Source of the DNA: a virus
Reading direction: 5' to 3' (one strand)
IMG/VR virus record: IMGVR_UViG_3300017527_000131
Coordinates: 1 to 47,772 of that record
Length of the DNA: 47,772 nucleotides
Of the stretch, positions 1-7,463 are shown piece by piece. The position numbers and the translations under genes were made by a program. Under the pieces are notes generated by a model. The model made no database searches. It was not told the DNA's origin and was given only the letters and a program-made list of their open reading frames with translations. Numbering within the stretch: the stretch's first letter is position 1; each line of letters opens with the position of its first letter.

Positions 1-60
1 AATCGTCGTGGCAGACAAATTCCGACACCTCGCGTAGACAGCTTGATACTACGGGGATAA
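1..60 (+). CDS. Possible 3' end of an upstream gene (partial)
   Basis: Frame 1 is open from the window edge to a TAA at 58-60 and reads as a basic C-terminal tail containing GRQIPTPRVD. The next gene starts three bases after this stop, as is usual in this operon. If the window were joined end to end as a circle, this frame would hit a TAA a few codons earlier with no start codon between. So it is coding only if the window edge is an artificial cut. I do not recognise the product. Confidence 0.25.
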   Translation, partial: NRRGRQIPTPRVDSLILRG

Positions 61-62
61 AG

Positions 63-563
63 TTGCGTCCTCAGTTCGTATCAATCTCACTCGATACTAA
101 ACCGACAGTTGTACCTGCCTTAATCGACACAATAAGCAAAGCAACAAAAGGAGTAAATGTTCTAATGAATAATAGCACTTCAAATCAGCAAATCGACAAC
201 GCTATAGCCGACAAGTATATTGACGAGCAGTTCGACTATATTTGTGATAGGGATATACCTCATTTCAATCCAATAAATCCAAATAACAATCGGAGTCTGA
301 AAGACTCCCGCTGTTACCAAGATGAAGAACACTACTGCGAACTTGATTTCGACGCTAATCAAGATACATACGAGGTTGTTGTCGACGGTAAACAAGTTAA
401 ATTAGTCGATATTGAATTAGAAAAGATGAATGAAATTTCGATACGGGAGTTTACTCCCGACGATGAAGTCGAAATTGAACTTGAGGGTTTGATGATTGAC
501 ATTATCAAGAGACAAATCAGAGAACAAGAGCTTATCGAACAAGCAATTAAAGTGAGGGGGTAA
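63..563 (+). CDS. Hypothetical acidic early protein
   Basis: Not recognised. The 166-residue product starts at TTG 63, with GGGGA at 53-57 as ribosome site and only two bases after the upstream stop. An in-frame ATG at 165 preceded by AAAAGGAG (146-153, spacing 11) would give a 132-residue protein, so the start is uncertain. The C-terminal half is acidic and rich in beta-type residues, with a Glu-rich helix near the end. It is the first complete gene of the rightward early operon and is followed one base later by the next gene. Confidence 0.6.
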   Translation: MRPQFVSISLDTKPTVVPALIDTISKATKGVNVLMNNSTSNQQIDNAIADKYIDEQFDYICDRDIPHFNPINPNNNRSLKDSRCYQDEEHYCELDFDANQDTYEVVVDGKQVKLVDIELEKMNEISIREFTPDDEVEIELEGLMIDIIKRQIREQELIEQAIKVRG

Positions 564-564
564 T

Positions 565-1011
565 ATGGCTAAACCAAAATTTGACCTGCTGAAATCGTCG
601 GTTAATAACGATACACTTAAAGAGTTTGAGAAACCCTCAGAGAAACTGAGGGTATTCTCAGCAATCAAATATCGTAATGCTGTCGTTGATTACGGGATTG
701 TACTCGGGGAGAGAGTTGGTCGTTGGGAACTAAAAAAGACTCGCAAGCCTGCTTGGGCGAGAAATCTCTCAAGCGGAGATTACATCTCCGAAACCTCTCC
801 ACACAAGAAAGACCTAAAGGTCTACATTTCGTCGGTTGATGTCAATATAGCCGACGAGATATTAGTGTTCAAAAATAACCAATACTCTCGGATATTGATT
901 ACCAAGAAAGAGGATAAAACCTTTGGTTTTAAGCTCCTCAGCACTTGGTTTAATACCGTCAGGGTTAATCACTTTCCGTCAGGAAGTACAAAACTAACAG
1001 GGGAGATTTAA
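565..1011 (+). CDS. Hypothetical early protein, 148 aa
   Basis: Not recognised. It is a basic, beta-rich soluble protein without membrane segments or cysteine motifs. ATG 565 lies just after a GAGGGGG ribosome site that overlaps the end of the previous gene. The gene sits in a tight rightward cluster (1-bp gap upstream, 3-bp gap downstream), so it is expressed with the other small early proteins. The central part holds several Lys/Arg clusters (KKTRKPAWARN), compatible with nucleic-acid contact, but that is only a possibility. Confidence 0.7.
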   Translation: MAKPKFDLLKSSVNNDTLKEFEKPSEKLRVFSAIKYRNAVVDYGIVLGERVGRWELKKTRKPAWARNLSSGDYISETSPHKKDLKVYISSVDVNIADEILVFKNNQYSRILITKKEDKTFGFKLLSTWFNTVRVNHFPSGSTKLTGEI

Positions 1012-1014
1012 CTG

Positions 1015-1317
1015 ATGAATAAATCTGAAATAAAAGCTCTAATGATAAAAGAAACTTTCCGCAAGAAAAATCCTGCCGACAGTAAGCTGACGAGATTAGG
1101 TAGAAAATATGCTCTGCTTATGGGATATAAGTCCGTCGGTTTAGGTAAGTGGGAGAATTTGAGCGGTCGCAAAGTTACTTCGCGTGAGATTGGTTGTCAG
1201 TTACCGTCGCTAAACTTCTTGAATCGCAAAGGTACGGACATCAACGTAGAGGCAGTCAAGCGAGTAAATAAAGCCTGCGTACTAAATCAACGTCAGTTAC
1301 CGATAGTAAACTTATAG
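1015..1317 (+). CDS. Small basic protein, paralogue of the gene at 5337
   Basis: Function unknown. The 100-residue basic protein shares an evident pattern with the 84-residue product at 5337-5591. Common elements are a basic N-terminus, an LxRxGxxYAxxMGY segment, GxWxxxSG, a T-x-S/T element, a conserved NF, and a C-terminal VxRVNxxCxxNQ. The pattern suggests a small duplicated fold present twice in the early operon. High Lys/Arg content suggests nucleic-acid or protein-complex binding, which is inference. Translation likely depends on weak SD sequence and coupling to the gene ending 3 bp upstream. Confidence 0.7.
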   Translation: MNKSEIKALMIKETFRKKNPADSKLTRLGRKYALLMGYKSVGLGKWENLSGRKVTSREIGCQLPSLNFLNRKGTDINVEAVKRVNKACVLNQRQLPIVNL

Positions 1318-1329
1318 GAGATTGTAAAT

Positions 1330-1569
1330 ATGAGTAAAAAATCAGAGTTTGTCGTTAGTAAACGAATTGAAAAGCGGAGAACTTTTCAGTATTGGGCGAG
1401 AGTAGCCTCTCGGTTTACTAATGTTACTGTCAAGCAATTAGAAATTATCCTCTTCGAGATATTCTACGCTCTTGACGGAGCGCGGAGATATGGTAGCGTC
1501 CGAGCGAGCGATTTCGCTGAGGAAAGCCTGATATACTTTATGAATAAAAAGAGAGCGAGATTGATATGA
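1330..1569 (+). CDS. Hypothetical basic protein, 79 aa
   Basis: Not recognised. The ATG at 1330 follows a TAGGAG ribosome site (1316-1321). The product is helical and strongly basic (KRIEKRRTFQYWARVASRF), with a second half resembling a short helical bundle. Its stop overlaps the ATG of the 35-residue membrane peptide at 1566 by four bases (ATGA), which points to translational coupling. Confidence 0.65.
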   Translation: MSKKSEFVVSKRIEKRRTFQYWARVASRFTNVTVKQLEIILFEIFYALDGARRYGSVRASDFAEESLIYFMNKKRARLI

Positions 1570-1673
1570 AATGGCAATCGAAACCTTTGTATGACAGTAA
1601 AAGCATAGCATTGTATTGGCTGTCAATAATTACAGTTGGACTAACCTTGATACTATTAGCAGGAGGAAACTAA
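1566..1673 (+). CDS. Small single-pass membrane peptide, 35 aa
   Basis: The frame begins MKWQSKPLYD, continues as one hydrophobic helix of about 19 residues (roughly residues 14-32), and stops after GGN. ATGA overlap with the gene upstream and TAATG overlap with the lipoprotein gene downstream make a real gene likely despite its size. Positively charged residues precede the helix, suggesting N-in topology. It may act with the next tiny lipoprotein at the cell envelope; that partnership is inferred only from linkage. Confidence 0.5.
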   Translation: MKWQSKPLYDSKSIALYWLSIITVGLTLILLAGGN

Positions 1674-1768
1674 TGAATTTTGCAAAATTGTTTATCGTAA
1701 TGGTAACGACATTACTGCTATTCTTGGCAGGCTGTCATATTATCGTCAATTATAGGGGGATATTTTAA
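1673..1768 (+). CDS. Tiny predicted lipoprotein, 31 aa
   Basis: The product has a charged start (MNFAK), a hydrophobic stretch and a lipobox LAGC at residues 18-21, leaving a mature peptide of only about 11 residues beginning with the lipidated cysteine. Signal peptidase II processing and envelope anchoring follow from the motif. AGGAGG lies just upstream (1661-1666). Start and stop both overlap neighbours (TAATG at each side). Tiny phage lipoproteins include superinfection-exclusion factors and outer-membrane spanin subunits. Its position far from the lysis genes argues for the former, but this is inference. It could also be a chance frame. Confidence 0.5.
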   Translation: MNFAKLFIVMVTTLLLFLAGCHIIVNYRGIF

Positions 1769-2109
1769 TGAAAATAATCACGAAAGAAATCCAAAACGCG
1801 TTCGACAAACAGGGGGAAACTGCTCAAATGCCTCCCTCAGATATTGTCGTAATCTGTAAACTGTTCAATCCAACGGGAGCAGGGACGTGGTATCTATACG
1901 AACAGGATAGAGTCAATCCCGACATATATTGGTGTTTCGCTAATCTCGGAGATACTTACTTGGCTGAGTGCGGGACAGTAAGCCTGTCGGAGTTAATGAG
2001 CGTTCGACTTCCTCTCGGTCTCAGTATCGAGAGAGATATGCAATTTCCTGTCGGTAAAATGATCTTAGCCGACGTAATAAGCAAAGTTAAATCAGGAGGA
2101 CACGTATGA
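1768..2109 (+). CDS. DUF2958 family protein
   Basis: The 113-residue protein contains the hallmarks of DUF2958: a KLFNPTGAGTWYLYE segment (about residues 31-45), a central acidic stretch, a VSLSEL motif and a PLGLSIERDMQF segment (about residues 82-93). The family occurs on plasmids, integrative elements and phages near replication or transfer genes and has no established biochemical role. The length is typical of a stand-alone DUF2958 protein. The ATG overlaps the preceding stop (TAATG), and the downstream gene overlaps its stop by four bases, placing it in the middle of the early operon. Confidence 0.75.
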   Translation: MKIITKEIQNAFDKQGETAQMPPSDIVVICKLFNPTGAGTWYLYEQDRVNPDIYWCFANLGDTYLAECGTVSLSELMSVRLPLGLSIERDMQFPVGKMILADVISKVKSGGHV

Positions 2110-2321
2110 GCGTAAATACTAACTACCCACTTAGTACAACTCGGATTGAGTTTTCAGTCCCTCGCGTAGAATGGGACGAAATGAATGACGACGATTTAGA
2201 CGCAGTAACGGACGAAATCGAGGAAGTAATGGACGAAGTATTGTTACCGTTAATAAACAGAATCGAAAATTTACCGTTAGTGAAGAAATATCAAATAGAT
2301 ATTTCTTTGGGGAGCATATGA
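2106..2321 (+). CDS. Small acidic protein, 71 aa
   Basis: Not recognised. A strongly acidic helix (DDDLDAVTDEIEEVMDEV) occupies the middle of the protein. The ATG overlaps the preceding stop as ATGA, and AGGAGG stands upstream at 2095-2100. Phages often use acidic small proteins as DNA mimics or inhibitors of host factors; the composition allows this but nothing here proves it. The next gene again overlaps by four bases. Confidence 0.65.
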   Translation: MSVNTNYPLSTTRIEFSVPRVEWDEMNDDDLDAVTDEIEEVMDEVLLPLINRIENLPLVKKYQIDISLGSI

Positions 2322-2665
2322 GCAACACTCGACAATACATAAAGGTATTGAATTACGTTAAATCTGCTCAGAAACGCATTGACGAGAGCCTACTTCGTGA
2401 GGATATACCCGTAGTAATTACCGCGAACAAAATTAGCAACGGTAATTGTGATTTTGAATACGACGCTATTGCCAAGACTATAGACGGATATGACAAGACC
2501 GACGAGAACAACCAACCTGCGTGCTATAATAAGACGCGAAGAGGGATTGATAAAGCGTGGAGACTTCTCGTCAGTAAGTTCGATAATAGTACGACAATGT
2601 ATTCAGGATTGAGAATTTTAACTGACGCGGGACTTCGTATGAGAAGTTTCTGCCGAATGGACTAA
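2318..2665 (+). CDS. Hypothetical early protein, 115 aa
   Basis: Not recognised. It is predicted to be mainly alpha-helical at both ends with a short central beta region. There are no membrane segments and no catalytic motif that I can name. Translation is coupled to the upstream acidic protein by a four-base overlap. A 25-bp gap follows, carrying AAAAGGAG for the next gene, so this gene ends the first tightly coupled block of the early operon. Confidence 0.65.
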   Translation: MSNTRQYIKVLNYVKSAQKRIDESLLREDIPVVITANKISNGNCDFEYDAIAKTIDGYDKTDENNQPACYNKTRRGIDKAWRLLVSKFDNSTTMYSGLRILTDAGLRMRSFCRMD

Positions 2666-2690
2666 CCCTTAATCAAAAGGAGTAAGATTA

Positions 2691-4199
2691 ATGCCTACAG
2701 CACGAACAACACCGATACCAAGTAGCCAAAAGTTCCTTAGTGGCTCTATGGAGCGGATACTTAAAGACCGTATCAACGCAGTCGCTCAACAACGAGCGAG
2801 AGACGAGGGTACAAGTAGCGTAGACTCGTATAAGTACGCTGAGGAGACGCAAAGGATAGCTACGACGCTAATCAAACTTAACCTAACGAGTAAGAACAAG
2901 CTGTATATCAGGAATGTTACTACTCGTAACAATGGTATGATAAGTTTCCTACCGAAAGGACAGGAATGTCTCCTCACTTCTGACGGTAAGTGGAGCAGAC
3001 AAAATCGCGTTGACTGTAAAGCAGGGAAATTCCTGAACAAGGTCAAGAACGAGCGTGGATACGATTGGACTGCCCAAGATATTGAGCAATTTGTGAATTA
3101 CTATAAGTCAAAGACTATAGTAAAAGGCGAATTTTCAGTCGTGAAAGGCGAGGAAATTCGTGAGTGGTATCACTACTCAACGTATCAGGACGGTAGCGGT
3201 AGCCTGAATAATTCTTGTATGAAATACGACCAATGTGGCAAATATTTCGGAATTTATACAGATAACCCTGAAGTATCTATGATAGTGCTTGTGAATGACG
3301 AGGACAAACTCGTCGGTAGAGCGCTGTTATGGAATAACAGATATATGGATAGGGTGTATGGTAGCGACGACACCATAGTAGCATTTCACAATTTTGCTGA
3401 CGATAATGAATATATACCGATATTTCAATGCTCGGTAGGAAATATTAGCGTCGAGTTAAGCTATACAGAGTTTGACAGGTATCCGTATATGGATAGCCTG
3501 AGTCAAATCTTCAGCAGGGGAGTAGCAAATCATCACTCAAGCTCTATCGGTACTTATGTTGGTAGCGCACAAAGTACAGGAGGATACTTAGAGGGCAACG
3601 AGGATAATTATGACGAAGATTATTATTGCAGTTGCGAAGATTGTGGGTGTGGTATGTATGAGGACGATTACTATTACATCAACGACCAATACTACTGCTC
3701 CGAATGTATTTGCTATTCTGAGGTACACGGAGAGGACATACCCAGACATCAGGCGACGAGACTTCACGACGGAGATTATTGTTACGACGATTGTACCGTC
3801 GTACTCCATAACGGTAATTACGCTTGGCAAGACGACGATTACCTTATCGGGCTACCGAGTGGAGAATATGCGTTAGAGGACGAGGTAACATATTGCGACT
3901 ATTCCGAACAGCATTATTTAACTAACGAGGTAATACTGTACTCCCTTGACGACATCACTATTGTAAACCTAAATGTTGACGACTATTTACACGAGGAATA
4001 TGGCTTTAGGTTGATTGACTACAGTACGACGATAGACCACGCTGACGAGTCAGAAGTTCAAGACATAATCAAAAGACATCTTGAGGCGGACGATCACACA
4101 ACCGTACCGGTAGATGTATATATCAAACCTGCGACAGACACGAGACAACAAATCGAACTATTCGCAACAACCATAGGAGAATCGAATCATAATGGATAA
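2691..4199 (+). CDS. Large early protein with cysteine-rich zinc-ribbon region
   Basis: The 502-residue protein has an N-terminal basic helical part. It is followed by a domain (about residues 170-290) with GKYFGIYTDNPE and VGRALLW motifs, seen in uncharacterised proteins of many environmental phages. After it comes a Cys/Tyr/Asp-rich region (about 305-345: CSCEDCGCG and CSECICYS) that should bind one or two zinc ions. The third section repeats short D-G-x-Y and DDC units. AAAAGGAG gives a clear ribosome site. The stop overlaps the M20 peptidase gene by eight bases, so the two are probably co-translated and may act together. No enzymatic function can be assigned. Confidence 0.7.
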   Translation: MPTARTTPIPSSQKFLSGSMERILKDRINAVAQQRARDEGTSSVDSYKYAEETQRIATTLIKLNLTSKNKLYIRNVTTRNNGMISFLPKGQECLLTSDGKWSRQNRVDCKAGKFLNKVKNERGYDWTAQDIEQFVNYYKSKTIVKGEFSVVKGEEIREWYHYSTYQDGSGSLNNSCMKYDQCGKYFGIYTDNPEVSMIVLVNDEDKLVGRALLWNNRYMDRVYGSDDTIVAFHNFADDNEYIPIFQCSVGNISVELSYTEFDRYPYMDSLSQIFSRGVANHHSSSIGTYVGSAQSTGGYLEGNEDNYDEDYYCSCEDCGCGMYEDDYYYINDQYYCSECICYSEVHGEDIPRHQATRLHDGDYCYDDCTVVLHNGNYAWQDDDYLIGLPSGEYALEDEVTYCDYSEQHYLTNEVILYSLDDITIVNLNVDDYLHEEYGFRLIDYSTTIDHADESEVQDIIKRHLEADDHTTVPVDVYIKPATDTRQQIELFATTIGESNHNG

Positions 4200-5340
4200 A
4201 CAACTACTAATTGATACACTATCAGTCCAAACGCATACACGAGAGACAAAGCGTATGAGAAAATACATCAAGCGCTTTTGTAAGGCTAACGACCTTAAAT
4301 GTAAGCAGGATAACGGAAACCTTTACGTTACTAAAGGTAAGGCTGACATATATCCTTGCATTGTCGCTCATACTGATACTGTGCATAGAATAAAAAAGGA
4401 ACTCAACGTAGTTGAGCATAACGGAGTGTTGCTTGCTCTCGATAAAGATGTTCAGCAAACAGGAATAGGTGGCGACGATAAGTGTGGTATATTTATAGCG
4501 TTACATATGCTCCTGAAATACGACGCGTTAAAGTGTGCGTTCTTCAGAGACGAAGAGTGTGGCGGAGACGGGAGTCAACTTGCTGACCTAAAGTTCTTTG
4601 ATGATGTAAGTATGATTATCCAACCCGACCGCAGAGGTAATGACGAAGTGATACAAAATAGTGGCGGAGCAATACTTTTCAGCAAGGAATTGTTACATCA
4701 TATAGAGCCTCTAATGAAAAAGCATAGTCGAGAGTTGGGAAGTGGCTCGTTTACTGACTGTAACATTCTTACCGACCGTGAGGTAGGTATATGTACTATG
4801 AACGTAGGCTGTGGGTACTATAGAGCGCATACTTCTACTGAGGTCGTGGTAGTTCAGGACGTTAGCGACACTATTGACTTCATAGCGGAGTTGATTGACA
4901 TAACAAGCGACAAGCGTTGGTTACATAAAGACGACAGCTACAAAAAGGTATCAGGATTTGGCTCAGGTTGGGGAGGACACGCTTACGGTGGGTATTATGA
5001 TACCGAGTATGATACTGTTCAGGAATGTTACTACTGCGGAGGCTATCTTGCTACAGATAGAGAGCTGAATTGTGGAATTTGTGAAGATTGTATTGACTAT
5101 TACAGTATAGGACACGACGAGGTTATGGAGAGGTGTACGTCGAGAAAGGAATATCTTACAGAAATGTTTGGCGAATACGACGAGGACGGAGTAGCTGAGG
5201 AAGATGATAGTAACGAAGATCAAGAAAGTATTTGGGAGGAACACGCGAGGAAGATAGACGAAGAGACCGATAGAATTTGTGGAAAACCGTCAGATTATTT
5301 GTCCCGATATAAACAAAAAGTTAAGAGGCTTAGACTATGA
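4192..5340 (+). CDS. M20/peptidase-T-like zinc metallopeptidase with C-terminal zinc ribbon
   Basis: The order of metal ligands fits co-catalytic M20-type peptidases: H60-x-D62 (AHTDTVH), the bridging acid in GIGGDD (D95 or D96), the catalytic pair E121-E122 (RDEECGG), D146 (IQPDR) and H213 (RAHTS). Such enzymes hydrolyse small peptides or amide bonds with two zinc ions. The family usually has a dimerisation lid inserted between the fourth and fifth ligands; here the insert is short. A Cys4-type ribbon follows (C279, C282, then CGICEDC around 294-300), and the tail is highly acidic. It is translationally linked to the cysteine-rich 502-residue protein. A small-peptide or modified-metabolite substrate is possible but unknown. 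Confidence 0.7.
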   Translation: MDKQLLIDTLSVQTHTRETKRMRKYIKRFCKANDLKCKQDNGNLYVTKGKADIYPCIVAHTDTVHRIKKELNVVEHNGVLLALDKDVQQTGIGGDDKCGIFIALHMLLKYDALKCAFFRDEECGGDGSQLADLKFFDDVSMIIQPDRRGNDEVIQNSGGAILFSKELLHHIEPLMKKHSRELGSGSFTDCNILTDREVGICTMNVGCGYYRAHTSTEVVVVQDVSDTIDFIAELIDITSDKRWLHKDDSYKKVSGFGSGWGGHAYGGYYDTEYDTVQECYYCGGYLATDRELNCGICEDCIDYYSIGHDEVMERCTSRKEYLTEMFGEYDEDGVAEEDDSNEDQESIWEEHARKIDEETDRICGKPSDYLSRYKQKVKRLRL

Positions 5341-5591
5341 AAAGAAAAAAGAAAAAGAAACTTACCAAGCGTGCATTAGAGCGCATAGGAAAAGACTACG
5401 CTATGTATATGGGTTACACTCCCCTGTCTAATGGCAGGTGGCGCACAAAATCAGGTGGCGTGTTCACTACGTCTAAGCTCGCAAAGGTATTGACGACGAT
5501 ACCGAATTTTATTGTCGACGACACCCTTAATTACAACGAAGTACGCAGGGTTAATCGAGGTTGCCCTGCTAATCAGGAGAAAATGATATGA
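5337..5591 (+). CDS. Small basic protein, paralogue of the gene at 1015
   Basis: The 84-residue protein begins with a run of Lys/Arg and then follows the same scaffold as the protein at 1015-1317: RxGKxYAxxMGY, GRWxxxSGG, TTSKL, a central NF, and VRRVNxxCxxNQ at the C-terminus. Function is unknown. The ATG overlaps the peptidase stop and its own stop overlaps the next ATG (ATGA both times), so it belongs to the same translational unit. Confidence 0.7.
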   Translation: MKRKKKKKLTKRALERIGKDYAMYMGYTPLSNGRWRTKSGGVFTTSKLAKVLTTIPNFIVDDTLNYNEVRRVNRGCPANQEKMI

Positions 5592-5743
5592 AAATAAAAG
5601 AGCTGATTGAATCGTTAAAGAAGTATGACGAAAACCTAACAGTTTTTGTCGGTAACTATAAGTCCTGTGAAAATGACCGCGACATTAAGGCGGTTGACCA
5701 AGACGCAAACAATGAAGTGATGATAGTTGTGGAGGATTTATGA
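5588..5743 (+). CDS. Small phage protein of the KELIESLKKY type, 51 aa
   Basis: The frame begins MKIKELIESLKKYDENLTVFV and ends MIVVEDL. It resembles a widespread kind of very small phage/plasmid protein in which an N-terminal amphipathic helix (KELIExLxxxxxD) is followed by short beta strands. No function is established for these. Both ends overlap neighbours by four bases (ATGA), supporting a real gene. Confidence in the family resemblance is moderate. Confidence 0.6.
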   Translation: MKIKELIESLKKYDENLTVFVGNYKSCENDRDIKAVDQDANNEVMIVVEDL

Positions 5744-6111
5744 GAATTGTAACGAAAAAGAAATATAACCCGACAACGTGTCCGGGTTGCGAAGAGAAAC
5801 CCCGTCTGAACTACAATGGCGGGGGGAACTACACCGTTACCTGTAATTGTGATGAAACTAAAATAACAAAGTCTCCCGACGAGGCTTACGACGCGTGGGA
5901 GAAATTAGTACCACTCAAGAGGGACAACCTCGACACCGTATACGCTACGATTATGTACGAAATGCAGACGGACGACCAAGATCCCTTTATGACATCAGGG
6001 CAATTAGTATCTCAACACGAACAAAACCCTGAGATTATCGACAACTTCCTTATGTCCTTATGTGGTTGGACTATGGAAACTTTATTAAAGAAAAGCAGAG
6101 GAGAAATGTAA
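5740..6111 (+). CDS. Lar-like zinc-ribbon protein
   Basis: The N-terminal 55 residues carry CPGC (residues 14-17) and CNC (about 36-38), with the spacing and the EAYDAWEKL helix typical of Lar-like zinc ribbons (CPxCG ... C.xC ... eAi.aWN). Lar proteins were described as alleviating host type I restriction, but most homologues are untested. The C-terminal half is helical and not recognised. TTATGA overlap couples it to the previous gene, and a one-base TAATG overlap links it to the next. Confidence 0.55.
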   Translation: MRIVTKKKYNPTTCPGCEEKPRLNYNGGGNYTVTCNCDETKITKSPDEAYDAWEKLVPLKRDNLDTVYATIMYEMQTDDQDPFMTSGQLVSQHEQNPEIIDNFLMSLCGWTMETLLKKSRGEM

Positions 6112-6503
6112 TGGCTGAATCAAAAGAAAAGAAAAAAATAATGTGTGAGGTGTGCGGTATACACGAGGTAGCGCAGAAAGACTATCGCTTTATTGATAGC
6201 TGTGGATTTCAGGGCAAGGTACTCTCTTGTCAATGGTGTGCGGGATTGAACGACGTTGCAATCTCTGACATAGTGAGGAACAGGGGGACTAAGGACGCGA
6301 TTGATCCGTTAGGCACATACACTTGGGACAAGCCTGTAGAATTTTCAGCAACGGTTGTACTGTCTGCGTTTACAGGCAATCACATTAAGGCGACAAGTAA
6401 GAGTGATTACATTTATAAACTACAAGATAGTTTCGAGGACGAGTTCGGGATTGAACTTGACGAGTCAGAAATTACTAACATTAAAGTAAAGGGGTTAAAA
6501 TGA
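6111..6503 (+). CDS. Zinc-finger protein, 130 aa
   Basis: I chose ATG 6111 over the upstream in-frame ATG at 6060. It overlaps the previous stop as TAATG, has AGAGGAG just upstream, and avoids 50 bases of overlap. The protein has two CxxC pairs (CEVC near residue 12 and CQWC near 42) separated by about 30 residues, a probable zinc-binding treble-clef or ribbon. The remainder is a small alpha/beta domain with an acidic C-terminal helix. Function unknown. Confidence 0.65.
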   Translation: MAESKEKKKIMCEVCGIHEVAQKDYRFIDSCGFQGKVLSCQWCAGLNDVAISDIVRNRGTKDAIDPLGTYTWDKPVEFSATVVLSAFTGNHIKATSKSDYIYKLQDSFEDEFGIELDESEITNIKVKGLK

Positions 6504-6679
6504 GTAGAGATTTTTCAGACTATATGGACGAATACTGTGAGGAGTTATTCGGACATACACATTGGGCTTACCTTGACACCTGCTCTAAGGAACAGTTAGA
6601 AAAATATCCGCATAGAGCAGAAAACGGGATAGCATTTTTTGAAGAGGATACAAGAGACGAAGAGGGGGATTGGGAATGA
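6500..6679 (+). CDS. Small acidic protein, 59 aa
   Basis: The frame starts MSRDFSDYMDEYCEE and ends EEGDWE; it is very acidic. It overlaps both neighbours by four bases (ATGA at 6500 and at 6676), the normal arrangement in this operon, which supports a real gene. Not recognised. Its acidity suggests an interaction or inhibitor role, which is speculative. Confidence 0.6.
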   Translation: MSRDFSDYMDEYCEELFGHTHWAYLDTCSKEQLEKYPHRAENGIAFFEEDTRDEEGDWE

Positions 6680-7110
6680 AATACAAATTGATTGACAAAA
6701 CTACAGGCGAACAGGTTAAGATCTTCGACGGTATCTTAGAACTGTTAGAGCATTTAGATACTCCGCGTTTAACGTACATCATAGACGACTACATACCGCA
6801 CGGTCTATACGCTCAGATTGAGGGACTGTTCGAGAAACTAAAGGCTGATGAAGTTAATAAGTATAACCTACTTATCACGGACTATCACAACCTATTGTTC
6901 AATGATGTCCTCAAAATCATTAAAGAGACAGAAAATAATCTACTCAAGACTCTCTCTACTGCTCTCTCTTTTGTGTCTGAACTACACGGAACTTGTGAAA
7001 TGTATACATACAACGGATTGCGAGACGAGGACACCGAGAAGTATTTTAAATTGGAGGACGCGATTATTAAATTTTACGCTGACAATGAGGAGGTCATAAA
7101 ACAATGTTAG
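6676..7110 (+). CDS. Hypothetical helical early protein, 144 aa
   Basis: The start was taken at ATG 6676 (MKYKLIDK), which overlaps the previous stop and has GAGGGGG about seven bases upstream. An in-frame TTG two codons earlier is less likely. The protein is largely alpha-helical, without cysteine or membrane motifs, and is not recognised. Its end overlaps the next gene by seven bases. Confidence 0.65.
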   Translation: MKYKLIDKTTGEQVKIFDGILELLEHLDTPRLTYIIDDYIPHGLYAQIEGLFEKLKADEVNKYNLLITDYHNLLFNDVLKIIKETENNLLKTLSTALSFVSELHGTCEMYTYNGLRDEDTEKYFKLEDAIIKFYADNEEVIKQC

Positions 7111-7463
7111 AAGAAATATTAAACTATCAACTAATAGGCGGGTTTCGTGTGCTACACTTGCTTTTTGTTGCGCCTGTTTTGTATTTTTTCATATACGAAA
7201 TTAACCAAATTAACAGGTATGGTATGGATATGAGAGCAAAAGCTACTGCAACAATTTTAGATTTCATTGGTAAGGACTCAGATAATAAGTGGCAGATATT
7301 ATTTTTTCAAGGTCATTCTGTCTTTATTAAAAACCCTGAAGATGTTGACAGGCTGTTCGATATGGCAAACTGTAGATATACAGAGGACATATGCGGGACG
7401 ATAATCAAATTCCATACTGATAATTCTAACACAATTATAAGCGACAGCTTGGAGGTATTATGA
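7104..7463 (+). CDS. Membrane-anchored hypothetical protein, 119 aa
   Basis: One predicted transmembrane helix (about residues 14-34, VLHLLFVAPVLYFFIY) is followed by a soluble alpha/beta domain of about 80 residues, probably cytoplasmic. No catalytic motif is seen. AATGAGGAGG lies upstream, and the stop overlaps the next ATG (ATGA). It might be an early envelope-acting protein, but no family is recognised. Confidence 0.65.
   Translation: MLEEILNYQLIGGFRVLHLLFVAPVLYFFIYEINQINRYGMDMRAKATATILDFIGKDSDNKWQILFFQGHSVFIKNPEDVDRLFDMANCRYTEDICGTIIKFHTDNSNTIISDSLEVL

Noticed and set aside
63-164. Alternative start at ATG 165 for the first full gene
   Set aside because: It was not preferred because the upstream 34 codons look coding, GGGGA precedes TTG 63, and a 104-bp gap would be unusual here. 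It remains a real alternative.
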